From positions 124,001-188,000 of the forward strand of contig JBKGRZ010000007.1 in NCBI GenBank assembly GCA_046518185.1: a DNA stretch of 64,000 nucleotides, given 5' to 3'. Positions 1 to 8,595 of this stretch are shown here, piece after piece. This DNA comes from Scandinavium vulneris_A (GTDB lineage Bacteria; Pseudomonadota; Gammaproteobacteria; Enterobacterales; Enterobacteriaceae). Below the pieces are notes generated by a model that was not told the origin of the DNA, searched no databases, and saw nothing but the letters and a program-made list of their open reading frames with translations. Position 1 is the stretch's first letter. Every line of letters starts with the position of its first letter. Made by a program: the position numbers and the translations under genes.

Positions 1-504
1 CACGAGAAGACGTTCCGGGCCCCGAAAGCGTATCCGGAACAGTCGATGGCGGTGGCGACCACCCACGATCTGCCGACGCTGCGTGGATACTGGGAAAGCG
101 GGGATTTGACGCTCGGCAAAACGCTCGGCCTGTACCCGGATGAAGTCATTCTGCGCGGGCTGTATCAGGACCGTGAGCGGGCGAAGCAGGGGTTGTTAGA
201 TGCGTTGCATCAGTACGGCTGTCTGCCAAAACGCACCGGACATAAAGCGTCACTGATGAGCATGACCCACACCCTGAATCGCGGGATGCAGCGTTACATT
301 GCCGACAGCAATAGCGCGTTACTGGGCCTGCAGCCGGAAGACTGGCTGGATATGGCCGGGCCGGTGAACATTCCTGGTACCAGTTATCAGTACAAAAACT
401 GGCGTCGTAAGCTTGCCACCACCTTAGAAGCGATGTTTGCCGATGAGACGGTGAATAAGCTGATTAAGGATTTGGATAAGCGGCGGAAAGCGGCAGGGAA
501 ATAA
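1..504 (+). CDS. malQ: 4-alpha-glucanotransferase (amylomaltase), C-terminal part
   Basis: This is the 3' end of a gene that begins before the window. Frame 1 is open from the first base to the stop at 502-504, giving 167 codons of an enzyme that is about 690 residues long in E. coli. MalQ transfers maltodextrin chains between glucans in the cytoplasm during maltose use. The segment contains the conserved THDLPTLRGYW stretch, which in glycoside hydrolase family 77 carries one of the three catalytic acidic residues. The ATG at base 46 lies inside this conserved region, so it is not a start. Its position upstream of nfuA and gntX matches E. coli, where malP-malQ is MalT-activated; the promoter is outside the window. 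Confidence 0.95.
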   Translation, partial: HEKTFRAPKAYPEQSMAVATTHDLPTLRGYWESGDLTLGKTLGLYPDEVILRGLYQDRERAKQGLLDALHQYGCLPKRTGHKASLMSMTHTLNRGMQRYIADSNSALLGLQPEDWLDMAGPVNIPGTSYQYKNWRRKLATTLEAMFADETVNKLIKDLDKRRKAAGK

Positions 505-564
505 AGCGTGTGCGGGCCACGAGATTCTCGTCGGCCCGTGCAAGCGAAGCGCCGCCGGGTGAAC

Positions 565-595
565 GTGCCTGATGGCGCTGCGCTTATCAGGCCTA
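565..595. repeat. REP (repetitive extragenic palindrome) element
   Basis: The stretch has the typical enterobacterial REP form: a CCTGATGGCGCTGCGCTTATCAGG-like imperfect palindrome ending in CCTAC. It lies between the convergent ends of malQ and nfuA, a usual site for REP units. Such elements can stabilise mRNA 3' ends or bind DNA gyrase or IHF, but nothing here shows which applies. A second REP-like unit lies at 47599-47629. Confidence 0.75.
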
Positions 596-620
596 CTGGG
601 TAGCAGGCCTGAATGTTCAA

Positions 621-1196
621 TCAGTAGTAAGAGTGCTCACCACGCTGGTGTTCGGTCAAGTCACGAACGCCTTTCAGTTCCGGGAATTCGTTCAGCAGCT
701 GCTTCTCGATCCCTTCCTTCAGCGTTACATCGACCATTGAACACCCGTTACAGCCGCCGCCAAACTGCAGAATGGCGAAGCCTTCGTCGGTGATTTCCAT
801 CAGCGATACGCGACCGCCGTGGCCTGCCAGCTGCGGGTTAACCGTCGCTTGCAGCATATATTCTACGCGCTCCATCAGCGGCGCATCGTCAGACACTTTA
901 CGCATTTTGGCGTTCGGTGCTTTCAGCGTCAGCTGGGAACCTAACTGATCGGTCACGAAATCAATATCCGCATCTTCCAGATACGGCGCGCTCAGCTCAT
1001 CGACATACGCGGTCAGCAGGTCAAATTTGAGGGCAGTGTCACTCGCTTCCACCGCATCCGGCGGGCAGTAAGATACGCCACATTCAGCATTCGGGGTGCC
1101 AGGGTTAATCACAAATACGCGGATTTGTGTCCCTTCTTCCTGATTTGCCAGCAATTTGGCAAAGTGCGCTTGTGCAGCATCGGAAATACGGATCAT
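621..1196 (-). CDS. nfuA: Fe-S biogenesis/carrier protein NfuA
   Basis: The product is 191 residues, the same length as E. coli NfuA. It is a cytoplasmic carrier that holds a [4Fe-4S] cluster at a dimer interface and delivers it to apo-proteins such as aconitase and lipoyl synthase, especially under oxidative stress or iron limitation. The N-terminal part (about 1-95) is a degenerate A-type carrier domain with only two cysteines (C39, C44). The C-terminal Nfu domain (about 105-180) has the cluster-binding CNGC motif at C149/C152. The gene is convergent with malQ and is followed upstream on the same strand by gntX, as in E. coli. Confidence 0.97.
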   Translation of the reverse strand: MIRISDAAQAHFAKLLANQEEGTQIRVFVINPGTPNAECGVSYCPPDAVEASDTALKFDLLTAYVDELSAPYLEDADIDFVTDQLGSQLTLKAPNAKMRKVSDDAPLMERVEYMLQATVNPQLAGHGGRVSLMEITDEGFAILQFGGGCNGCSMVDVTLKEGIEKQLLNEFPELKGVRDLTEHQRGEHSYY

Positions 1197-1254
1197 AGCT
1201 TTGGCCTAATAGTTGACTACTTTAGTCGGTTATAATACGCCCATCACAGAGGGT

Positions 1255-1926
1255 CTACAAGGTGCGACACAGGCACCATACCTGAACTGACGCCGCGCCG
1301 TTTTGCAAAAGCAGGCGGGAAAGCTCGGCCACGGTACTGCCGGTGGTGACGACATCGTCCACAAGGGCGATATGGAGCCCGGTTACCGCAATTTCAAGAC
1401 GAAACGCATTTTTCAGGTTCTGTTTTCGCCGCCTTGCCGACAGCTGATGCTGGGTTGCCGTGGGGCGGATACGACGCATTGCCTCGGGTTGATAGCGAAC
1501 GCCCAACCAGCGCGCCAGTGGGCGGCACAGTACATCCGCCTGATTATACCCGCGCCGCCAGTGACGACGCTGCCACAGCGGCACGGCAATCAGCATATCC
1601 GGCTTAGGCGACGGCGTGTTTTTCAGGCGCAGCACCACCAGCCTGCTCAGCGCCAATGCCAACTCCGGTTTCCCGCTGAACTTCATATTCTGCACTAGCG
1701 TCGAAAGCGGCGCGGCGTAATCATTCACCGTCACCAGCCGATGCCATGGGGGGGCTTTTTGCAGGCAGCGCCCGCAGGGGAAGGTGTCGCTACCGGCAGG
1801 CAATCCGCACTGCGGGCAACGCATAACATCCGTGCGCAACGCGCGGGTGCAGCGGGAGCAGATCCCCCAGTGGGCCAGCGCCAGCGGCATTTTGCATAGC
1901 CAGCACAAGCCATGGGCTGTTAGCAT
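1255..1926 (-). CDS. gntX: GntX/ComF-family phosphoribosyltransferase-like protein
   Basis: This 223-residue protein belongs to the ComF/GntX family. The N-terminus carries four CxxC pairs (C8/C11, C23/C26, C37/C40, C51/C54) that look like a double zinc ribbon. The C-terminal half is a type I phosphoribosyltransferase fold with the PRPP-binding loop VDDVVTTGST at about 189-198. In naturally competent bacteria ComF homologues act in DNA uptake. In E. coli the gene (also yhgH) was linked to gluconate use and its biochemical function is not settled. It is divergent from bioH, with 38 bases between the two starts. The hofM-Q DNA-uptake-like cluster lies about 21 kb away. Confidence 0.93.
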   Translation of the reverse strand: MLTAHGLCWLCKMPLALAHWGICSRCTRALRTDVMRCPQCGLPAGSDTFPCGRCLQKAPPWHRLVTVNDYAAPLSTLVQNMKFSGKPELALALSRLVVLRLKNTPSPKPDMLIAVPLWQRRHWRRGYNQADVLCRPLARWLGVRYQPEAMRRIRPTATQHQLSARRRKQNLKNAFRLEIAVTGLHIALVDDVVTTGSTVAELSRLLLQNGAASVQVWCLCRTL

Positions 1927-1964
1927 ATTTCCCCTCCGAATTCGAAGAATGAGAACAGTAACTG

Positions 1965-2738
1965 ATGAACGACATCTGGTGGCAAACCAAAGGCGAAGGA
2001 AATTGTCATCTTGTGCTGCTGCACGGATGGGGACTGAACGCGGAGGTCTGGGATTGCATCACCCCGGAACTGGGCTCGCATTTCACCCTGCATCTGGTGG
2101 ACCTGCCGGGCTTCGGGCGCAGCGGTGATGTCGGGGCGCTGTCGCTGGAAGAGATGACCCGTCGGGTATTAGCGAAAGCCCCGGAAAAAGCGATTTGGCT
2201 CGGCTGGAGTCTCGGCGGGCTGGTCGCCAGCCAGGCGGCGATTGTGGCCCCCGACCGCGTACAGGCGCTGGTCACCGTCGCATCATCACCGTGCTTTACC
2301 GCTCACGGCGACTGGCCCGGCATCAAGCCTGAGGTTCTGTCAGGATTTCAGCACCAGCTGAGTGAAGATTTTCAGCGTACCGTCGAGCGTTTCCTCGCCT
2401 TGCAGACGCTGGGTACCGAAAGCGCGCGTCAGGATGCGCGATTGCTCAAAAGCGCGGTGCTGGCGCTGCCAATGCCGACGACAGAGGTGCTGAACGGCGG
2501 GCTGGAGATCCTCAAAACGGCCGATTTACGTGAACCGCTTGCTTCGCTTCCGATGCCTGTCCTGCGCCTGTATGGCCGTCTCGACGGACTGGTGCCGCGC
2601 AAGATAGTGCCGCTGCTCGATGCGCAGTGGCCGAACAGCCAGTCTTACATTTTTGCCAAAGCGGCCCACGCCCCGTTCATCTCCCATCCGGCGGAGTTTT
2701 GTCAGCAACTTCTGGCCCTTAAGTCGTTGATTGTCTGA
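1965..2738 (+). CDS. bioH: Pimeloyl-ACP methyl ester carboxylesterase BioH
   Basis: BioH removes the methyl group from pimeloyl-ACP methyl ester, ending the BioC-BioH route that makes the pimelate moiety of biotin. The 257-residue product is an alpha/beta hydrolase. The nucleophile elbow GWSLGG gives Ser82, and the rest of the triad is visible as Asp207 (YGRLDG) and His235 (AAHAP), the same positions as in the E. coli enzyme. It stands alone, away from the bioABFCD operon, divergent from gntX as in E. coli. No biotin operator is seen in the short shared intergenic region. Confidence 0.97.
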   Translation: MNDIWWQTKGEGNCHLVLLHGWGLNAEVWDCITPELGSHFTLHLVDLPGFGRSGDVGALSLEEMTRRVLAKAPEKAIWLGWSLGGLVASQAAIVAPDRVQALVTVASSPCFTAHGDWPGIKPEVLSGFQHQLSEDFQRTVERFLALQTLGTESARQDARLLKSAVLALPMPTTEVLNGGLEILKTADLREPLASLPMPVLRLYGRLDGLVPRKIVPLLDAQWPNSQSYIFAKAAHAPFISHPAEFCQQLLALKSLIV

Positions 2739-2856
2739 TATTTAAGGCAAACTGGCGAAATCCTTATTAGCGTCAATACTTAGAAGGTCGCTGCGATGGT
2801 CGATTGCCTTCGCGCCAGCAGCGCCCACATAAAATGGTCATAAGGAGAGTACGGCT

Positions 2857-3126
2857 ATGAAATATGCTACTGGTATGGTTACAGCACTGGTGTTGGGTTC
2901 CCTGTCGTTTGGTGCCTTTGCGGCAAAAGAAATTCAGAAAGACGAAGTGGCGAAAATGAACCTGACCAAAGTGGGTTCAATCACCACGTCCCGTACTACT
3001 TCGCCGATGGATGCGAAAAGAGATCTGTCGAAAAAAGCGGATGAACTGGGCGGAAAATACTTTGTGGTGATTGCCGGTGAGAAGAACGAAAAAACCGTTC
3101 ACGCTAACGCCGACGTTTACAAATAA
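2857..3126 (+). CDS. Small secreted YdgH/BhsA/McbA-like (DUF1471) protein
   Basis: The 89-residue product has a clear Sec signal peptide (residues 1 to about 22: lysine, hydrophobic core, then GAFA before AKEI). The mature domain of about 66 residues fits the DUF1471 family (YhcN, BhsA, McbA, YdgH), with the conserved G-S-I-T and G-G-K-Y-F-V-V-I-A-G-E elements. Family members are small periplasmic or outer-membrane-associated proteins induced by acid, peroxide, copper or biofilm growth; the job of this copy is unknown. A good ribosome site (AAGGAG, 2841-2846) precedes the ATG and a rho-independent terminator follows, so it looks monocistronic. E. coli K-12 has a transposase-like gene at this position instead. 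Confidence 0.85.
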   Translation: MKYATGMVTALVLGSLSFGAFAAKEIQKDEVAKMNLTKVGSITTSRTTSPMDAKRDLSKKADELGGKYFVVIAGEKNEKTVHANADVYK

Positions 3127-3145
3127 CGCTTATCAAGATGTCAAA

Positions 3146-3172
3146 AAGCGGGCTGAGGCCCGCTTCTTTTTT
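3146..3172 (+). terminator. Rho-independent terminator after the DUF1471 gene
   Basis: An 8-bp perfect GC-rich stem (AAGCGGGC, 3146-3153, with GCCCGCTT, 3158-3165) and a 4-base loop are followed by CTTTTTT. It sits 20 bases after the stop codon of the gene at 2857-3126. A run of A residues on its other side means it could also end feoABC transcripts from the minus strand. Confidence 0.9.
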
Positions 3173-3179
3173 ATCATTT

Positions 3180-3416
3180 TTACTGAAGTACCCACCACTC
3201 GCGTGAGCAGGCTTTGCCTTCGGGGCAACTTTTGCAGCTCCCGCTCAGGCATGCCGATGCGTCCTCGGCGATGCGTTTCGCACGGCCCATTGCCTCCATG
3301 CGCATCAGCATGGCATCAATCATCGGGCGCGGCGTATGCAACGCCTGGCTGAGTTGCTGTGCATCCATTCGCCCCTGTAATGCCAGCATGTCCCGCAGTT
3401 CAATCAATGACGCCAT
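3180..3416 (-). CDS. feoC: FeoC, small Fe-S regulatory partner of FeoB
   Basis: FeoC is a 78-residue winged-helix protein found next to FeoB in enterobacteria. It is reported to bind FeoB and protect it from FtsH proteolysis, and to carry an Fe-S cluster. The N-terminal 50 residues form the winged-helix part. The C-terminal loop has four cysteines (C56, C61, C64, C70) spaced as in the family's cluster-binding motif. It is the last gene of feoABC, only 10 bases after feoB, and is probably cotranscribed with it. Confidence 0.95.
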   Translation of the reverse strand: MASLIELRDMLALQGRMDAQQLSQALHTPRPMIDAMLMRMEAMGRAKRIAEDASACLSGSCKSCPEGKACSREWWVLQ

Positions 3417-3426
3417 CGTCTTCCCC

Positions 3427-5748
3427 TTAGTGACAGTCGCCCGCCGGGCTGCTGCAACAGCTGTCGACGGTTTTTCGCGTCGCCAGCAGATTCACGTTGA
3501 CCCGGCTGCGGGCGCGGCGTAACAGACCGATAACCACCACGTTAAACAGCAGTACCGCCAGAATGCAGGTCAGGCTGTAGCGTGGATGCTGGTGGAAGCT
3601 GGACACCTGATAGAACAGCGTCGACAGCGAATAGGCGATATTCAGCCCCCACAGCACCGAGAAGCCCATCCAGCCGCGGCTCGATTCGCGGGCAATCGCG
3701 CCCATCACCGAGATGCAGGGAATATAGAGCAGAACGAAAATCAGGTAGCTGTAGGCGGCGGCTGCGCTGCCAAATTTGCTGCTCATCACGCCCATCGCCC
3801 CGGTAGCCATTTCCCCGTCACCTTTACTGGCTTCAATTGGGTTGGCCAGTACGCTCAGGCTGAACGTGTCTTTCAGGCTCTGCCAGGTCTCATCTGCCGC
3901 GCCGCCCAGCTCATCCAGAAGATTAAATTCCGCTGGGTTAAACGCTTCCTGCTGGATATCTTCGGCGGTGTAGAGCGTGTTCAACGTCCCGACGACCACT
4001 TCTTTCGCCATCGCGCCGGTGAACAGCCCGACGGTGGCCTGCCAGTTGTCTTCATGCACGCCAATGGGCTTGAACAGCGGGGTGATGACGCGGCTGACCG
4101 AGGCCAGGGCGGAATCGTTGATGTTGTCTGCCGCCTGGCCGCTGAGGGTAAAGCTGTTGAGCGCGCTGAGGAAAATACTGACAATCACAATGACTTTACC
4201 GGCGCGCAGTACGAAGCCTTTCAGGCGCTGCCAGGTCTGAATAATCAGGCTTTTCAGATGCGGAACGTGATAAACCGGCAGCTCCATCACGAACGGTGAG
4301 GCTTCCCCACGCATGATGGTGTGTTTGAGCATCAGCCCGGTGAGGACAGCCATCACAATACCGAGCACGTACAGCGAGAACACCGCCAGCGCGCCATCCT
4401 GGCCAAAGAAGGCCGCCGCAAACACTGCGAAAATCGCCAGGCGCGCACCGCAGGACATAAACGGCGCCATCATGATGGTCATCAGGCGTTCACGCGGGGC
4501 ATCCAGAGTACGCGCCCCCATCACCGACGGGACGTTACAGCCGAAGCCCACAATCAGCGGCACGAATGATTTCCCAGGCAGGCCGAGGGACTGCATCAGG
4601 CGGTCCATCACAAAGGCCGCGCGGGCCATATAGCCGGAATCTTCAAGGAACGACAGGAACAGGTACATCATGCCAATCTGCGGCACCAGCGGCAGGACGG
4701 TGTTGATCCCGCCGCCTATCCCCTGAGCGAGGAAAATGGTTAGCCATTCAGGGAAGTGCAGGGTCGCACCCACCCACTGAATACCGTGAATAAAGATGGC
4801 AACCGAACCAGCGTCGAAAATCGGCTGCAGTGCGCCGCCGATGTTGATAGCCAGCAGGAACATCAGGTACATCACAAACAGGAATACCGGCAGGCCGAGG
4901 AAACGGTTGAGAATGATTTTATCGACGGCGGCGGTGAAACGGCTCGGTTCGGCGGTCAGGGTGTTGCTCACCACATCGCACACGGCGGCGATCGACTGAT
5001 AACGGGCGTCGGCAATGTGCAGCGCCGGGTCATCCATTTCTTCATGCAGGCGATGCGTCACGGCATCGAGCTGCTGCTGTGCGGCGTCTCCGGCGTAGGC
5101 CAGGCTGTAGATATCGCCTTCAAGCATTTGTAGCCCCAGCCAGCGGCGCTGCTTGAGCGGCATCTCCTGTGGCATCACTTTCGCCAGACCCTCGGCCTCA
5201 CGCAGCAACGGCTGCGCATAATGCACCAGCTCTAAATCATCATTAGCCTGGTGGCGGTCAAGGGTCATTTTCAGTGCTTCAATGCCACGCCCACGGGTAG
5301 ATACCAGCGGGATAACCGGGCAACCGAGGCGTTTCGACAGCGCGTCGACTTCAATGCGGATTTGCTGTTTCTCTGCGATATCCAGCATGTTCAGCGCCAC
5401 CACGCAGGGAATGCCGAGTTCCAGCAGCTGGAGCGTCAGATACAGATTGCGTTCGAGATTCGAAGCATCGACCACGTTGATCAGCAGGTCGGCGTCACCG
5501 CTCAGAATATAGTGACAGGCAATCTGCTCATCTAAAGAGGTTTGCGAAGAGATGGTGGTCAGAGAGTAGGTGCCCGGCAGGTCAACCAGCGTCACCTGAC
5601 TGTCGGTGGTGTTGAACTGACCTTCTTTACGCTCAACCGTTACGCCTGACCAGTTGCCTACGCGCTGACGCGCCCCGGTCAATTGATTAAATAAGGTTGT
5701 CTTCCCGGAGTTAGGATTGCCAATCAGGCCAACGGTTAATTTCTTCAT
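3427..5748 (-). CDS. feoB: Ferrous iron transporter FeoB
   Basis: FeoB is the inner-membrane Fe(II) permease. Its 773 residues equal the E. coli length. The cytosolic N-terminal G domain is complete: P-loop GNPNSGKTT at 10-18, DLPGTYSL (G3) near 57, and NMLD (G4) near 119. The helical spacer follows, and then a membrane domain from about residue 280 with several hydrophobic helices and the two inverted Gate repeats. The tail ends in a cysteine pair and a final Cys-His. It lies between feoA (29 bases) and feoC (10 bases) in one operon, which points to anaerobic, iron-responsive Fe(II) uptake. Confidence 0.98.
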   Translation of the reverse strand: MKKLTVGLIGNPNSGKTTLFNQLTGARQRVGNWSGVTVERKEGQFNTTDSQVTLVDLPGTYSLTTISSQTSLDEQIACHYILSGDADLLINVVDASNLERNLYLTLQLLELGIPCVVALNMLDIAEKQQIRIEVDALSKRLGCPVIPLVSTRGRGIEALKMTLDRHQANDDLELVHYAQPLLREAEGLAKVMPQEMPLKQRRWLGLQMLEGDIYSLAYAGDAAQQQLDAVTHRLHEEMDDPALHIADARYQSIAAVCDVVSNTLTAEPSRFTAAVDKIILNRFLGLPVFLFVMYLMFLLAINIGGALQPIFDAGSVAIFIHGIQWVGATLHFPEWLTIFLAQGIGGGINTVLPLVPQIGMMYLFLSFLEDSGYMARAAFVMDRLMQSLGLPGKSFVPLIVGFGCNVPSVMGARTLDAPRERLMTIMMAPFMSCGARLAIFAVFAAAFFGQDGALAVFSLYVLGIVMAVLTGLMLKHTIMRGEASPFVMELPVYHVPHLKSLIIQTWQRLKGFVLRAGKVIVIVSIFLSALNSFTLSGQAADNINDSALASVSRVITPLFKPIGVHEDNWQATVGLFTGAMAKEVVVGTLNTLYTAEDIQQEAFNPAEFNLLDELGGAADETWQSLKDTFSLSVLANPIEASKGDGEMATGAMGVMSSKFGSAAAAYSYLIFVLLYIPCISVMGAIARESSRGWMGFSVLWGLNIAYSLSTLFYQVSSFHQHPRYSLTCILAVLLFNVVVIGLLRRARSRVNVNLLATRKTVDSCCSSPAGDCH

Positions 5749-5777
5749 TTTCTAAAACTCGCTATGTCTGGCGGGAA

Positions 5778-6005
5778 TTAACGGGTAAGCGCTTCAATCT
5801 CAATTAATGCCAGGTCTTTCTTACGTAATACCAGGCTGACGCGACGGGTTTCGATATGCACCGGATCGCCAAGCGGGGCGACGCGAACCACATGAAAAGA
5901 CGAACCCGGCAACATGCCGAGCGAAAGTAATTTCTGCCGATAAGCCGGGCTGATGTCGCGTGAGAACCCGGTAATCTTCCACGTACTGTCAGGAGTGAAT
6001 TGCAT
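5778..6005 (-). CDS. feoA: FeoA, SH3-like accessory protein of ferrous iron uptake
   Basis: The 75-residue protein starts MQFTPD and matches the E. coli FeoA length. The frame is open further upstream to 6086, but that extension would be AT-rich, hydrophobic and unlike FeoA, and an AGG ribosome site lies just before the chosen ATG. FeoA is a cytoplasmic SH3-fold protein required for FeoB-mediated Fe(II) transport. The conserved LLSLGMLPGS and RVAPLGDP blocks are visible. It is the first gene of feoABC; FNR-like and Fur-like sites lie upstream. Confidence 0.95.
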   Translation of the reverse strand: MQFTPDSTWKITGFSRDISPAYRQKLLSLGMLPGSSFHVVRVAPLGDPVHIETRRVSLVLRKKDLALIEIEALTR

Positions 6006-6058
6006 ATGGCCTGCTTGGGTCGCTAATTTTGTAGAGTATAAAATATCAACAACGACGA

Positions 6059-6073
6059 TGATAATGAGAATGG
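6059..6073 (-). promoter_or_regulatory. Putative Fur box upstream of feoA
   Basis: TGATAATGAGAATGG matches the first half of the 7-1-7 Fur consensus (TGATAATnATTATCA) perfectly and the second half partly. It lies about 55 bases before the feoA start. Fur control of feo is established in E. coli, which supports the call, but the site is a moderate match. Confidence 0.5.
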
Positions 6074-6135
6074 TTTCCACCTTCAATCAATAAAATGTGA
6101 GCGGATGTTCAGTTTGTTGAATAATTCACGGGAAG

Positions 6136-6149
6136 TTGATGTGGCTCAA
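6136..6149 (-). promoter_or_regulatory. Putative FNR site upstream of feoABC
   Basis: TTGATGTGGCTCAA matches the FNR consensus TTGATnnnnATCAA at nine of ten defined bases. It lies upstream of the Fur-like site and of feoA, consistent with anaerobic activation of ferrous iron uptake, which is known for E. coli feo. The exact transcription start is not evident. Confidence 0.6.
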
Positions 6150-6230
6150 TATTACTGATGAGTGGTGTGTTTGCTAAAAAGCAGAGTTGTTATCAAAGTG
6201 AAAATAAATAGGCGGATAATTTAAGAGTAA

Positions 6231-6254
6231 AGGCCCTCTGAAAATAGAGGGCCT
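6231..6254 (-). terminator. Hairpin downstream of yhgF, probable terminator
   Basis: A perfect 9-bp stem (AGGCCCTCT, 6231-6239, with AGAGGGCCT, 6246-6254) and a 6-base loop lie 13 bases after the yhgF stop codon (minus strand). The following T tract is short and interrupted on that strand, so termination may be partial or the hairpin may protect the mRNA end. Confidence 0.6.
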
Positions 6255-6267
6255 GAGAAGGACAAGC

Positions 6268-8595
6268 TTATTTTTTCTTCATTGCCGCAGCAAGCGCGTC
6301 CATCATTGCGCTGTTACCGGCAGGCTGCGCGTCACGACCGCGTGGTTTCGCCGCTTTGGCCGCCGGGCGGGCGTTCTGTTCACGACCGCCACCGCTGCCA
6401 CGACGTGTGTTGCTGTCGCCAGGCTGCTCGTCCAGACGCATGGTCAGGGCGATACGCTTGCGCTGCAGATCAACTTCCATCACTTTGACCTTCACGATGT
6501 CGCCCGCTTTCACCACGGTGTGTGGGTCTTCGACGAACTTGTCGGCCAGGGAAGAGATGTGAACCAGGCCATCCTGATGCACGCCGATATCCACAAACGC
6601 ACCGAAGTTGGTCACGTTGGTGACTGCGCCTTCCAGCACCATGCCCGGCAGCAGATCGTTCATGGTTTCCACCCCGTCAGCAAACTGCGCGGTTTTGAAC
6701 TCCGGACGCGGGTCACGGCCTGGTTTTTCCAGCTCTTTGATGATGTCGGTCACCGTCGGCAAACCAAAACGCTCGTCGGTAAAATCGACGGCTTTGACGT
6801 CGCGCAGCGCGCTACTGTTGCCCATCAGGTCACTCAGCGCCTGCTCGGTCGCCGCCAGAATTCGCTCGACTACCGGATAGGCTTCCGGGTGAACGGTGGA
6901 GGCATCGAGCGGATTGTCGCCGTGGTTAATACGCAGGAAGCCCGCGCACTGTTCAAAGGCTTTTGGCCCCAGGCGGCTGACTTTCAGCAACTGCTGACGG
7001 TTCTGGAACTGACCGTTCTCATCACGCCAGCTGACAATGTTCTGCGCCATCATTCGTGTCAGGCCCGCTACGCGGGTCAGCAGCGGCACGGAGGCAGTAT
7101 TCAGGTCAACGCCAACGGCGTTCACACAGTCTTCGACCACCGCGTCCAGCTTACGCGCCAGCTGGCTTTGGCTGACGTCGTGCTGATACTGGCCGACCCC
7201 GATTGATTTCGGGTCAATTTTCACCAGCTCTGCCAGCGGATCCTGCAAGCGACGTGCGATAGACACCGCCCCACGGATAGAGACGTCGAGGTCCGGGAAC
7301 TCCAGCGCTGCCAGTTCCGACGCGGAGTACACCGACGCCCCGGCTTCGCTGACAATCACTTTTTGCGCGGTCACTTTCGGGAACTGCTTCTGCACGTCGA
7401 GGAAGAAACGCTCGGTTTCACGCGACGCGGTGCCGTTGCCGATAGCCACCAGCTCCACGTTGTGTTTCTCGCACAGCGCGGCCACCGCGACAGCCGCTTT
7501 CGCCGCCTGACCGGTGTGCGGATAGATGGTGTCGGTAGCAACCAGCTTGCCGGTGCCGTCAACTACCGCTACTTTAACGCCGGTACGCAGGCCAGGATCG
7601 AGGCCCATTGTGGCGCGCAGGCCCGCTGGCGCGGCCATCAGCAGGTCGTGCAGGTTACGGGCAAAGACGTTAATCGCTTCGTCTTCTGCGCGTTCACGTA
7701 CGGTGCCCATCAGTTCGGTTTCGAGGTGCATCAGCACCTTGATACGCCAGGTCCAGCTCACCACGCCTTTACGCCAGCTGTCTGCCGGGGCGTTGTTCAG
7801 ACGTAGGCCGAGGTGATTAATGATAATGTGCTCGCCCTGGCTCTCTTTCGGCGGCTCGTCGAACTGCGGGTCGGCATTCAGCGACAGTTGCAGAATGCCT
7901 TCGTTACGGCCACGGAACATCGCCAGCGCGCGGTGAGACGGCACGGTCGCAATCGGTTCGTGATGGTCGAAGTAATCACGGAATTTCGCGCCTTCTTCCT
8001 CTTTGCCGCTGACCACAACGGCCACCAGATGGGCGTTCTTCCACAGATACTCACGCACTTTCGCCAGCAGCTGTGCGTCTTCGGCAAAGCGCTCCATCAG
8101 GATGTAGCGCGCCCCGTCGAGGGCGGCTTTGGTGTCGGCCACGCCGTTGTCAGCATTGATGTATTTGGCGGCTTCGTCTTCTGGCGTATGTGACGGCTCG
8201 TTCCACAGCAAATCGGCCAGCGGCTCAAGGCCTGCTTCAATTGCGATTTGTCCTCGGGTACGGCGCTTCGGTTTATACGGCAGGTAGAGATCTTCGAGCT
8301 CGGTTTTGCTCAGGGTGCCCTTGATGGCTTTGGCCAGCTCATCGCTCAGCTTGCCCTGTTCGTCGATGGACTTGAGGATCGACTGACGACGCTCTTCCAG
8401 TTCACGCAGATAGCCAAGACGCGTTTCCAGGTTGCGCAACTGGGTGTCGTCCAGACCGCCGGTGACTTCCTTACGATAACGTGCAATAAACGGCACGGTG
8501 TTCCCTTCATCAAGCAGGCGAACGGCAGCGGCTACCTGTTCGTTTCTGGCCTGAAGTTCACCCGCAATAATGCGGCAGAGCGAATCATTCATCAT
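6268..8595 (-). CDS. yhgF: Tex-family RNA-binding transcription accessory protein YhgF
   Basis: The 775-residue protein matches the E. coli YhgF/Tex length. Tex proteins bind RNA and DNA and act in transcription or translation-associated quality control; the precise role is unsettled. The N-terminal helical region is followed by a YqgF/RNase H-like domain around 325-450 (MGLDPGLRTGVKVAVVD), helix-hairpin-helix motifs around 490-560, and an S1 RNA-binding domain around 650-720 (GMVLEGAVTNVTNFGAFVDIGVHQDGLVH). A basic, low-complexity tail (RRGSGGG, AAKAAKPRG) ends the protein. It is on the same strand as greB, 103 bases downstream, and both concern RNA polymerase traffic. Confidence 0.95.
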   Translation of the reverse strand: MMNDSLCRIIAGELQARNEQVAAAVRLLDEGNTVPFIARYRKEVTGGLDDTQLRNLETRLGYLRELEERRQSILKSIDEQGKLSDELAKAIKGTLSKTELEDLYLPYKPKRRTRGQIAIEAGLEPLADLLWNEPSHTPEDEAAKYINADNGVADTKAALDGARYILMERFAEDAQLLAKVREYLWKNAHLVAVVVSGKEEEGAKFRDYFDHHEPIATVPSHRALAMFRGRNEGILQLSLNADPQFDEPPKESQGEHIIINHLGLRLNNAPADSWRKGVVSWTWRIKVLMHLETELMGTVRERAEDEAINVFARNLHDLLMAAPAGLRATMGLDPGLRTGVKVAVVDGTGKLVATDTIYPHTGQAAKAAVAVAALCEKHNVELVAIGNGTASRETERFFLDVQKQFPKVTAQKVIVSEAGASVYSASELAALEFPDLDVSIRGAVSIARRLQDPLAELVKIDPKSIGVGQYQHDVSQSQLARKLDAVVEDCVNAVGVDLNTASVPLLTRVAGLTRMMAQNIVSWRDENGQFQNRQQLLKVSRLGPKAFEQCAGFLRINHGDNPLDASTVHPEAYPVVERILAATEQALSDLMGNSSALRDVKAVDFTDERFGLPTVTDIIKELEKPGRDPRPEFKTAQFADGVETMNDLLPGMVLEGAVTNVTNFGAFVDIGVHQDGLVHISSLADKFVEDPHTVVKAGDIVKVKVMEVDLQRKRIALTMRLDEQPGDSNTRRGSGGGREQNARPAAKAAKPRGRDAQPAGNSAMMDALAAAMKKK

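Noticed and set aside
46..504. Taking the ATG at base 46 as the start of a complete gene
   Set aside because: The frame is open to base 1, and the codons before 46 continue the MalQ alignment, so the gene begins outside the window.
6006..6086. N-terminal extension of feoA to 6086
   Set aside because: The 27 extra residues are hydrophobic and AT-rich, overlap the Fur-like site, and are absent from known FeoA; the ATG at 6005 has a ribosome site.
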